Assembly: GCA_031292575.1 (NCBI GenBank) | Contig: JARLGX010000021.1 | Coordinates: forward strand, 1-50,510 | Direction of reading: 5' to 3' | DNA length: 50,510 bases | Source of the DNA: Paludibacter sp. | GTDB lineage: Bacteria; Bacteroidota; Bacteroidia; Bacteroidales; Paludibacteraceae | Shown here: positions 44,319-50,510 of the stretch, piece by piece | How the letters are laid out: the number at the start of each line of letters is the position of its first letter | Position numbering within the stretch: position 1 is the stretch's first letter | Position numbers and translations under genes: made by a program | Notes under the pieces: generated by a model | The model's database searches: none | Told to the model about the DNA's origin: nothing | The model's input: the letters and a program-made list of their open reading frames with translations, nothing else

Positions 44319-45122
44319 TCAGAAAATATATAATTCTGAAGGTGTTAATCTATCTAGCGTAATCAAATTTACATCTCGTCCAACTATAATTTGCTTACTT
44401 TCCAGATAATTCTGAATTGTAGTATAAGCCAGATTTGGCAAATTATTTTCACGACTTAAATGACATAAAAAAATATGTTGTACTCTTTCGTTGTAATTTT
44501 CAGCTAAAAAAATTCCTGCTTGATCATTACTTAAATGACCGGTTTTTGCTGCAATCCTGTTTTTCAAGTGAATAGGATATGAACCTTGTTCCAGCATTTG
44601 AGCATCATAATTTGCTTCCAAAACCATATAATCAGCCACTTTTAAATGTTCACCTACTTCTTCACTAATGAACCCTAAATCAGTTGCAAAAGTAATTTTT
44701 TTCCCGTTATATTCAATCGTATATCCTACGCTGTCAGTAGCATCATGTGAAACAGGAAATGATGTTATCATAAATTCACCAACTTGAACCGACTGGTTTT
44801 TTTCAATGTATTTTTTGCTCGAATACAGTTTTTCTGTCACACAATAACTACGTTGAATTCCTTCGTGCACATGTCGCGTAGTATAAATCGGAACACGGTG
44901 TTTCTCGCCAATTGAACCAACAGCTTTTATATGGTCGGCATGATCGTGAGTTACAAAAACCCCCCAGATATTTTCAAAATCTAGACCAATATTGCGCAAG
45001 CATTTTCGAATTGATCGAACTCCAATACCTGCATCAATCAAAATCCCATTAGACGCATTGCCAATAAAATAACAGTTTCCACTGCTTCCACTCCCAAAAC
45101 TCTGAAATCGCAATTTATCCAT
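44319..45122 (-). CDS. Metallo-beta-lactamase fold hydrolase (WalJ/YycJ-like)
   Basis: 267 residues. It starts LRFQSFGSGSSGNCYFI, typical of the YycJ/WalJ branch. The metal motif is THDHADHI (about 59-66), with further ligands at SHDATD and in the HLSRENN segment near the end. YycJ-type proteins are linked to DNA repair and cell-wall homeostasis in Firmicutes and may be 5'-exonucleases. No signal peptide. It is transcribed alone from a -7 box at 45141-45148. Confidence 0.88.
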   Translation of the reverse strand: MDKLRFQSFGSGSSGNCYFIGNASNGILIDAGIGVRSIRKCLRNIGLDFENIWGVFVTHDHADHIKAVGSIGEKHRVPIYTTRHVHEGIQRSYCVTEKLYSSKKYIEKNQSVQVGEFMITSFPVSHDATDSVGYTIEYNGKKITFATDLGFISEEVGEHLKVADYMVLEANYDAQMLEQGSYPIHLKNRIAAKTGHLSNDQAGIFLAENYNERVQHIFLCHLSRENNLPNLAYTTIQNYLESKQIIVGRDVNLITLDRLTPSELYIF

Positions 45123-45140
45123 CGTCTTCTTTTAAGTTTA

Positions 45141-45148
45141 CAAAATTA
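45141..45148 (-). promoter_or_regulatory. -7 box for the WalJ-like gene
   Basis: TAATTTTG on the minus strand, 18 nt before the ATG at 45122. Confidence 0.4.
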
Positions 45149-45226
45149 ACACTAAAAATCGAAGTTTGAGTACAAATAATCGGAAATAACGTTAAGTGAT
45201 TATAAATAAAAAATAACTAACTAAAA

Positions 45227-45262
45227 AACAAGCAGATAGAAACTACTTTCTATCTGCTTGTT
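45227..45262 (-). terminator. Intrinsic terminator after the CDGSH gene
   Basis: AACAAGCAGATAGAAA pairs perfectly over 16 bp with TTTCTATCTGCTTGTT across a CTAC loop; on the minus strand T residues follow. It lies 26 nt past the stop at 45289. Confidence 0.88.
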
Positions 45263-45288
45263 GTGATAATTTATGTTTTAACTTTATC

Positions 45289-45498
45289 TTAGAACCATGG
45301 ATTACACGAATTAAGAAAACATTTTTTATGCGACTCGTCACAAAATGGTTTATTTTTGCTATTTCCACATTTACAAAAAATTCTCATATCAATGTTTTCG
45401 AAAGATTCGTCACTTGGTAAATCTGATTTAAAATACCCAGACATCGAAAAATTATTTTTCTTATGGTTATCACCTAAGATTTGATTTGAACTATTCAT
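45289..45498 (-). CDS. Small CDGSH-type iron-sulfur protein
   Basis: 69 residues from the ATG at 45498; a TTG start at 45540 is possible. The motif CKCGNSKNKPFCDESH fits C-x-C-x2-S-x3-P-x-C-D-x-S-H, the 3-Cys/1-His site of CDGSH [2Fe-2S] proteins, except that the invariant Gly is Glu (CDESH). A second short Cys stretch (CFLNSCNPWF) ends the protein. Such mini-proteins act in electron transfer or iron-sulfur handling. It is a single-gene unit with its own terminator. Confidence 0.78.
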   Translation of the reverse strand: MNSSNQILGDNHKKNNFSMSGYFKSDLPSDESFENIDMRIFCKCGNSKNKPFCDESHKKCFLNSCNPWF

Positions 45499-45653
45499 AA
45501 AAATTGTTCTTAAGGTCTCATTTTTAGGAACAAGCAACAAGTAAAATAGTTCAATTTATTTTTTCAATTAAGAAAGTTTAAGTTGTAATTAAAGATGAAA
45601 CCCTGTGATTTAAATATTTAACACATACAAATAGGTAACTAATAACCAAGTAT

Positions 45654-47051
45654 TTATTTTTTTTCAAGAAGTTTTATTTCTTCGTTTCTTACTTGAATTG
45701 ATTTAAGCGCAAGATTTTTTTTCATTTCCATATTCGTTTTTTCAAGCTCAATTATTTGGGGTGTTAATGTAGCTCGTTCTGATTCATTTTCAGAACTTGA
45801 ATATTTATCGCGAAGATCTGATAATTCTTTCGTTTTGTTTTTGAAATCTAATGACATTTTATGCATTTCAATCCAAAGTTTACGCGCATCATCACTTTTA
45901 AATTGAGCAACGCTAGAATATACAATGGAGTCATTTATAACAAAATTGATATTATTTTCTAATTCCTCTTGTTGATTTTGATCATAAGTTGGGCTAAGTA
46001 TCTTTCTGTTAGTTGCTTTACGGTATGTTTTCAGCTGCGCAGCAAGTCGTATGTAATTTTTATCATCCGAATGAATGATTATCTTTACTTCGTTCGGGAT
46101 AAAAGTATAAATCATAACCTTACCTGCCGGCTGGTTACGATCGGTAGCAAACCAACCAAGTTTTCGTTGCTCATCAATCACCATCATATAATCATTGGCC
46201 GTCGAGTTGAAAGGAAATCCAATGTTTTCAGGATTCAAATAACTGTCGGATGAAGGGTTGTACCGCGTAATAAAAATATCGTAACCACCGATTGAATTTT
46301 CGCCATCAGACGCAAAATAAATTGTAACCCCATCGAGTAGCAAAAATGGATAATTTTCATTTGCAGGAGTATTTATCTTTTTTGATAAAGGCATTGGTTT
46401 TGACCAACTATCCAGCAATTTATAGGAAGAAAAAATATCCATCTGGCCATGGATAGAATCCGAAAAATAAATACGATCTTTCCGTTGAGTAATATATTTA
46501 ATTTTATCAACAGTTTGTCTGGCATTAAGTTTCAGCAATTCCTGACTGATAGATCCCAAATCAGAACTAAACTTGTAGTATTTCAAAAAATCTTTTTTAT
46601 TTACAACCACACTATCAAGTATAGCAATATCTTCAACCCTGGTAATTAAGCTTGCGGCATTTTCAGACTTTTTTTCTTTTTTCTGATAATCTGCCATATT
46701 CGGATCGTCGGGCTTTAACGAAGCAATATAGGCTTGATAAGCACTCACCGATTCGTCAAAACGATAAGTATTGAAATAGAGTTCACCCAAGTATAAGTTG
46801 CTTAACGAAAACTTATTTTTTGCCTTTTCAAAATGCGATATGGCATTTTCATAATCTTTTAATTCATAACTACAACGGGCATAACGGTAATTATACAATG
46901 CATCATTCGGTTTTCTTTTTAATAAATAATTATACACATCTATCGCTTTCGAATATTGTTTATTATTGAAAAGTGTTTCACCTTCCGAAGCTCGCTGTGC
47001 GAAAATTAAAGGAGCTAAAACTACAAAACAAAGAATCAATTTAAATTTCAT
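45654..47051 (-). CDS. TPR and PD40 beta-propeller protein, periplasmic
   Basis: 465 residues. A signal peptide (MKFKLILCFVVLAPLIFAQ) is followed by TPR-like repeats (about 20-125, for example LFNNKQYSKAIDVYNYLL) and a PD40 propeller region (about 180-320, with ENYPFLLLDGVTIYFASDG and DYMMVIDEQRKLGWFATDR). The C-terminal 90 residues are a charged coiled coil. It has the front half of the PorE layout but lacks the CRD and OmpA domains, so it may be a related envelope scaffold, possibly linked to gliding or type IX secretion. Exact role unknown. The promoter is at 47081-47088. Confidence 0.78.
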   Translation of the reverse strand: MKFKLILCFVVLAPLIFAQRASEGETLFNNKQYSKAIDVYNYLLKRKPNDALYNYRYARCSYELKDYENAISHFEKAKNKFSLSNLYLGELYFNTYRFDESVSAYQAYIASLKPDDPNMADYQKKEKKSENAASLITRVEDIAILDSVVVNKKDFLKYYKFSSDLGSISQELLKLNARQTVDKIKYITQRKDRIYFSDSIHGQMDIFSSYKLLDSWSKPMPLSKKINTPANENYPFLLLDGVTIYFASDGENSIGGYDIFITRYNPSSDSYLNPENIGFPFNSTANDYMMVIDEQRKLGWFATDRNQPAGKVMIYTFIPNEVKIIIHSDDKNYIRLAAQLKTYRKATNRKILSPTYDQNQQEELENNINFVINDSIVYSSVAQFKSDDARKLWIEMHKMSLDFKNKTKELSDLRDKYSSSENESERATLTPQIIELEKTNMEMKKNLALKSIQVRNEEIKLLEKK

Positions 47052-47080
47052 CTAAATAACGAATTATGAATTTGAATGAA

Positions 47081-47088
47081 CAAAAATA
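47081..47088 (-). promoter_or_regulatory. -7 box for the TPR/PD40 gene
   Basis: TATTTTTG on the minus strand, 29 nt before the ATG at 47051. Confidence 0.45.
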
Positions 47089-47161
47089 CTATAAATTAAC
47101 GGTACTCAAATTATTTGGTTCAAAATAAAATGATTTTTTCAAGTTTGCAAAAATAATTCTG

Positions 47162-47169
47162 TAAGTTTG
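47162..47169 (+). promoter_or_regulatory. -7 box for the radical SAM gene
   Basis: TAAGTTTG matches TAnnTTTG, 16 nt before the ATG at 47186; a TTTG lies at 47144-47147. Confidence 0.4.
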
Positions 47170-47185
47170 CAAAAAATATTTTTTA

Positions 47186-48970
47186 ATGAAGATTCTGCTG
47201 GTAACGCCACCACTTACACAACTTAATACTCCTTATCCTGCGACAAGCCATTTATTGGGATTTTTACGCTCCAAAGATATTGAAGCAGAGCAAATTGATT
47301 TAAGCATTGAGTTAATTCAGGCACTTTTTACAAGGAATAAACTTGCTGAAATTTTCAGGACTGTAGATTCACTCACAAAGCTTTCAAAGCAAAATAAGAT
47401 TATTCTCCAACAAGCCGATTTCTATCAACGAACCATCGAACCTGTGATGCGATTTCTGAGTGGAAAAGACAATTCGTTGGCACTGCGATTCTGTAATCGC
47501 GACTTTTGGCCGGCAAGCAAACGACTTCCGAGCGATGACGATTTGGAGTGGGGATTTGGCATGATTGGCAATCATGATCGCGCCATCCATTTGTGTACCC
47601 TGTTTTTGAAAGACTTGTGCGATTTTATCAACCAAACCATCGATTCGCGTTTTGAATTGATTCGGTATGCCGAATCGCTTTGCCTCCGATTACCCGAATT
47701 TGAACCGCTACAAGCTGAATTACAAAAACCTCTTTCGCTGATTGATACACTGATGTTGGATATTTTTGAAAAAAAAATTGCCAAAACCAACCCTGAAATG
47801 GTGGGCTTCAGCATTCCTTTTCCGGGAAATCTTTACAGTGCATTACGCTGTGCTCAATGGATTAAACAAAAATTACCCGAAACAAAAGTCGTTATGGGAG
47901 GCGGATATGTAAATACCGAATTGCGTAGCCTGACCGATCCTACGATTTTTGATTACATTGATTTCCTGACTTTCGACGATGGCGAATTACCCTTGCTACG
48001 ACTACTCACAGGCGGCAAACTGATACGCACACTTTACCGTTCCGAATCGGGCGAAATCGTACGTACGAATTTCGATTGTAAAGAAAACATCCCTTTTGCC
48101 GAATGCGGAACACACGATTATGACGGCCTGTTGCAAAACAACTATATCAACCTGATAGAACTTACCAACCCTATGCACGCGCTGTGGAGCAATGGTCGTT
48201 GGAACAAAATGATGTTGGCTCACGGTTGTTATTGGGGAAAATGTGCCTTTTGCGATGGAAGCCTGGACTATATTGGACGTTATGAAACGGCTCCCATCGA
48301 ACTGATTGTTGATCGTATGGAAACTATCATGCAACAAACCGGTCAATCAGGATTTCACTTTGTGGATGAAGCAGCCCCTCCGGCCCTACTCCGAAAACTC
48401 GCTGAAGAAATTATTCGCCGAAAGCTGACAGTAAGTTACTGGACAAATGTGCGGTTCGAAAAGTCATTCACACCCGAACTTTGCTATTTAATGGCACAAT
48501 CGGGATGCATAGCCATTTCGGGTGGCTTGGAAGTTGCTTCACCACGCATTTTGAAGCTCATAAATAAAGGCATTACAATTGAAACTGCCCGGGAAAGCAT
48601 GAAAAATTTTACCGAAACCGGAATCATGACGCACGCTTACCTCATGTATGGATTCCCAACCGAAACCGCTCAGGAAACAGTCGATTCACTGGAAGTAATT
48701 CGAGAATTGTTTGAAGCAGGATATATTCAATCGGCATTTTGGCACCGATATGCTATGACCATTCACAGTCCATCGGGACAATACCCCGAAAGTGTTGGAG
48801 CAAAACATATTAAAATGACAGATGGAAGTTTTGCAAACAACGAGATACCGTTTACAAGTCCCAACGAAATTGATTTGGACTTTTATGGCAAAGGGCTGAA
48901 TTTAGCTACTTATAATTATATGCAGGGAACAGGATACGATGTGGAGGTAAAGAAATGGTTCAAGTATTGA
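47186..48970 (+). CDS. B12-binding domain radical SAM enzyme, substrate unknown
   Basis: 594 residues. The N-terminal part (about 1-275) begins MKILLVTPPLTQLNTPYPA and includes a Rossmann-like cobalamin-binding region (LPETKVVMGGGYVNTELR, about 231-248) interrupted by a long helical insert. The radical SAM domain (about 330-560) has the cluster motif C-x4-C-x2-C in HGCYWGKCAFC (about 348-358). Sequences GIMTHAYLMYGFPTET and SGCIAISGGLEVAS fit B12-radical SAM methylases or cyclases. No precursor peptide or pathway neighbours are seen. The DNA is somewhat richer in G and C than its surroundings. Confidence 0.82.
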   Translation: MKILLVTPPLTQLNTPYPATSHLLGFLRSKDIEAEQIDLSIELIQALFTRNKLAEIFRTVDSLTKLSKQNKIILQQADFYQRTIEPVMRFLSGKDNSLALRFCNRDFWPASKRLPSDDDLEWGFGMIGNHDRAIHLCTLFLKDLCDFINQTIDSRFELIRYAESLCLRLPEFEPLQAELQKPLSLIDTLMLDIFEKKIAKTNPEMVGFSIPFPGNLYSALRCAQWIKQKLPETKVVMGGGYVNTELRSLTDPTIFDYIDFLTFDDGELPLLRLLTGGKLIRTLYRSESGEIVRTNFDCKENIPFAECGTHDYDGLLQNNYINLIELTNPMHALWSNGRWNKMMLAHGCYWGKCAFCDGSLDYIGRYETAPIELIVDRMETIMQQTGQSGFHFVDEAAPPALLRKLAEEIIRRKLTVSYWTNVRFEKSFTPELCYLMAQSGCIAISGGLEVASPRILKLINKGITIETARESMKNFTETGIMTHAYLMYGFPTETAQETVDSLEVIRELFEAGYIQSAFWHRYAMTIHSPSGQYPESVGAKHIKMTDGSFANNEIPFTSPNEIDLDFYGKGLNLATYNYMQGTGYDVEVKKWFKY

Positions 48971-49122
48971 TTTTCAAAATCAATACAATTACTATTTATA
49001 CTGATTTATGCCTCAACTTAAAAAAACATCCTTAATAATTTTAAAATAAATGTACACCTTATTATTTCAACCAGATCAAAACAGTTATAAATAGAATTTG
49101 TTAGATAATTAAAACACAAAAC

Positions 49123-50028
49123 ATGTCACACGATCATCATAATCATCACGACCACCATCAGCATTCCGACGTAAAAAATATAAAAGCGGCATTCTTTCTA
49201 AATTTATTTTTTACACTTGTTGAAATCGTTGGAGGATTCCTCACAAACAGCGTTGCCATTATTTCCGATGCCATTCACGATTTAGGTGATTGTTTGTCGC
49301 TGGGGCTGGCATGGTATTTCCAAAAAGTGGCTAGAAAAGGCAGCGACACCTCCTATTCATATGGGTACAAACGCTTTTCGTTGCTGGGAGCCATCATTAA
49401 TTCCATCGTGCTCGTTACCGGGAGTGTCTTAATTCTCACGGTTGCTATTCCACGAATTATTCATCCGGTTACTGCCAATACAGGAGGAATGTTTCTACTT
49501 GCCATATTGGGTGTGTTGGTTAATGGAGCAGCTGTTTTTCGCTTAAAGAAAGGAAATTCTATCAACGAAAAGGTAGTTTCGTTACACTTGCTCGAAGACG
49601 TGTTGGGCTGGCTGGCAATTTTAGTTGGATCGATTGTAATGCATTTTTACAATGTTCCAATTCTTGATCCTATTATGTCGGTTGGAATTGCTTGTTTTGT
49701 TTTATACAATGTATTTAAAAATGTAGGGCAAAGTCTTCGGATAATACTTCAAGGCATTCCAATTGAAGTAGATATTAATGACATAGCAGCTCACCTTCAA
49801 CAATTTGATGGAGTTGAAAACATACACGACTTACACGTTTGGTCGGTCGATGGAACCTACAATGTATTGACAGTACATATCGTGCTGAATAACTCTTTAG
49901 AAATGGAAAAACTGGCTGAACTCAAAGCCGCTATTCGTGATTCACTTCAGGCAAAAGGCATTCAACATGCCACTATCGAGTTCGAAACAACGACCGAACG
50001 TTGTTGTTTTGAAAAATGCTGTGAATGA
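49123..50028 (+). CDS. Cation diffusion facilitator (CzcD/ZitB-like metal exporter)
   Basis: 301 residues. A His-rich N-terminus (SHDHHNHHDHHQHSD, residues 2-16) is followed by six membrane helices and a cytoplasmic C-terminal domain (about 205-290). Metal-site residues are in SDAIHDLGD (about 50-58, transmembrane segment 2) and HLLEDVLGW (about 151-159, segment 5), giving the H-D/H-D pattern seen in zinc-type exporters. The C-terminus is unusual: ERCCFEKCCE, with four Cys in the last nine residues, a possible extra soft-metal site. It exports zinc or similar metals using protons. Closed by a strong terminator at 50049-50089. Confidence 0.93.
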   Translation: MSHDHHNHHDHHQHSDVKNIKAAFFLNLFFTLVEIVGGFLTNSVAIISDAIHDLGDCLSLGLAWYFQKVARKGSDTSYSYGYKRFSLLGAIINSIVLVTGSVLILTVAIPRIIHPVTANTGGMFLLAILGVLVNGAAVFRLKKGNSINEKVVSLHLLEDVLGWLAILVGSIVMHFYNVPILDPIMSVGIACFVLYNVFKNVGQSLRIILQGIPIEVDINDIAAHLQQFDGVENIHDLHVWSVDGTYNVLTVHIVLNNSLEMEKLAELKAAIRDSLQAKGIQHATIEFETTTERCCFEKCCE

Positions 50029-50048
50029 GCTATAAAGAATCTTGAAAC

Positions 50049-50089
50049 AAAAAAAGAGTTTTATCCATTACAGATAAAACTCTTTTTTT
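50049..50089 (+). terminator. Intrinsic terminator after the CDF gene
   Basis: A 17-bp perfect stem from 50049-50065 and 50073-50089 with a CATTACA loop and seven T residues at the end. It also works on the minus strand, just after the convergent tRNA genes. Confidence 0.9.
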
Positions 50090-50093
50090 AAAG

Positions 50094-50177
50094 TACGCAG
50101 GATGAGACTCGAACTCACACGCCGTAACCGGCACTACCCCCTCAAAGTAGCATGTCTACCAATTCCACCACCTGCGC
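50094..50177 (-). tRNA. tRNA-Leu (anticodon GAG)
   Basis: 84 nt without an encoded CCA. The acceptor GCGCAGG pairs with CCTGCGT, the first pair being G-U. The anticodon stem CTACT/GGTAG holds the loop TTGAGGG, reading GAG. A long variable arm, as expected for tRNA-Leu, and the GTTCGAGTC T loop are present. Reads CUC and CUU codons. Confidence 0.93.
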
Positions 50178-50188
50178 GTTTAATTTTG

Positions 50189-50270
50189 TACCCAAAGGGG
50201 GACTCGAACCCCCACAGCCGAAGCCACTAGTCCCTGAAACTAGCGTGTCTACCAATTCCACCATTTGGGC
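50189..50270 (-). tRNA. tRNA-Leu (anticodon CAG)
   Basis: 82 nt without an encoded CCA. The acceptor GCCCAAA pairs with TTTGGGT (G-U first pair). The anticodon stem CTAGT/ACTAG holds TTCAGGG, reading CAG for CUG codons. The variable arm is long, as in class II tRNAs. It lies 11 nt upstream of tRNA-Leu(GAG) on the same strand. Confidence 0.93.
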
Positions 50271-50332
50271 AATTAATAAATACTTATTAGAGAAAAAAAG
50301 CGAAACACGTCCGTTTCGCCATTTATTCTGTG

Positions 50333-50405
<73 letters not shown>

Positions 50406-50448
50406 AATTTGTATTGTTGATTATGAAAACTCCTTTTCATTTGTTCTA

Positions 50449-50510
50449 CTTGCCAAGGTCGGAATCGTATCCAGCTTTTGGGGCAAGGTCGTGCTCTACC
50501 AACTGAGCTA
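50449..50510 (-). pseudogene. Partial or degenerate tRNA-Gly copy at the window edge
   Basis: 50482-50510 repeats 29 bp of the intact tRNA-Gly gene exactly (50370-50398), from the anticodon through the D arm. The following 3' half does not match: after the anticodon it reads CCAAAAGCTGGATACG and cannot form the normal anticodon stem. CTTGCCAAGGTCGG, also tRNA-like, recurs in inverted sense at 50449-50462. The 5' end is cut by the window edge. Confidence 0.5.

Noticed and set aside
48965-48983. ATTGATTTTCAAAATCAAT after the radical SAM gene as a terminator
   Set aside because: Short, all A/T near the tip and with no T tract after it.

Overview
The window comes from a low-GC member of the Bacteroidota, most likely class Bacteroidia (Bacteroidales or Marinilabiliales). 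The evidence is a Bacteroidota-type -7 promoter box (TAnnTTTG) ahead of many genes, homologues of the type IX secretion proteins PorE and PorD, the coaBC-porD-recN order, DUF4290 next to murA, a eukaryote-like ProRS, a MalQ with two N-terminal starch-binding domains, and a fused CcsBA cytochrome c maturase. Most of the window is ordinary chromosome with short operons on both strands.

Layout. 1-0.95 kb: the start of an IS5-type transposase runs off the left edge, and the insertion appears to have cut a SIR2-like (defence-type) gene. 1-7.8 kb (+): DUF1015 protein, PorE-like lipoprotein, thyA, folA, hisIE, an FtsE-type ATPase and a zinc-ribbon protein, closed by a strong two-way terminator. 7.8-10.4 kb (-): proS and an sdpI/sdpR pair. 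10.7-12.7 kb: a small stress-like group (40-aa basic protein, YtxH protein, hemerythrin, PrxQ). 12.7-14.4 kb: two copies of a non-coding MITE-like element on either side of a lone gene whose protein carries one motif three times. 14.7-16.9 kb: tandem GH53 galactanases. 17.1-24.4 kb: a redox block (CcsBA, di-haem b membrane protein, Fe-S/flavin oxidoreductase, 20-haem cytochrome c). 24.4-32.2 kb: uvrB, a PspC protein, malQ, prs and a DbpA-like helicase. 32.4-35.8 kb: DUF4290, murA and an N-acyltransferase. 35.9-41 kb (-): coaBC-porD-recN and bamD-rpoZ. 41-47 kb (-): DPM1-like glycosyltransferase-pyrC-apbE, WalJ-like hydrolase, a CDGSH protein and a TPR/PD40 protein. 47.2-50 kb (+): B12-radical SAM enzyme and a CDF metal exporter. 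The right edge holds three tRNA genes and a partial tRNA-Gly copy.

The best candidate for a little-described system is the redox block. CcsBA would attach haem c. The 20-haem protein consists of about seven three-haem modules of about 76 residues. The membrane protein has two His-x13-His pairs placed as for two stacked b haems. The oxidoreductase is anchored with its catalytic part predicted in the cytoplasm, has two ferredoxin motifs that each lack the second cysteine, and has its FAD-binding fold in circularly permuted order. Together they suggest a route from NAD(P)H or ferredoxin across the inner membrane to a periplasmic multihaem wire. This is inference from sequence.

Smaller points of interest are MurA with Asp in place of the fosfomycin-target Cys, a dihydroorotase with Gln in its HxH motif, a CDGSH domain reading CDESH, a possible SdpR operator pair, an almost identical leader before the porE-like gene and murA, and a possibly leaderless helicase mRNA. 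Functions are assigned from recognised motifs only; no database search was run.
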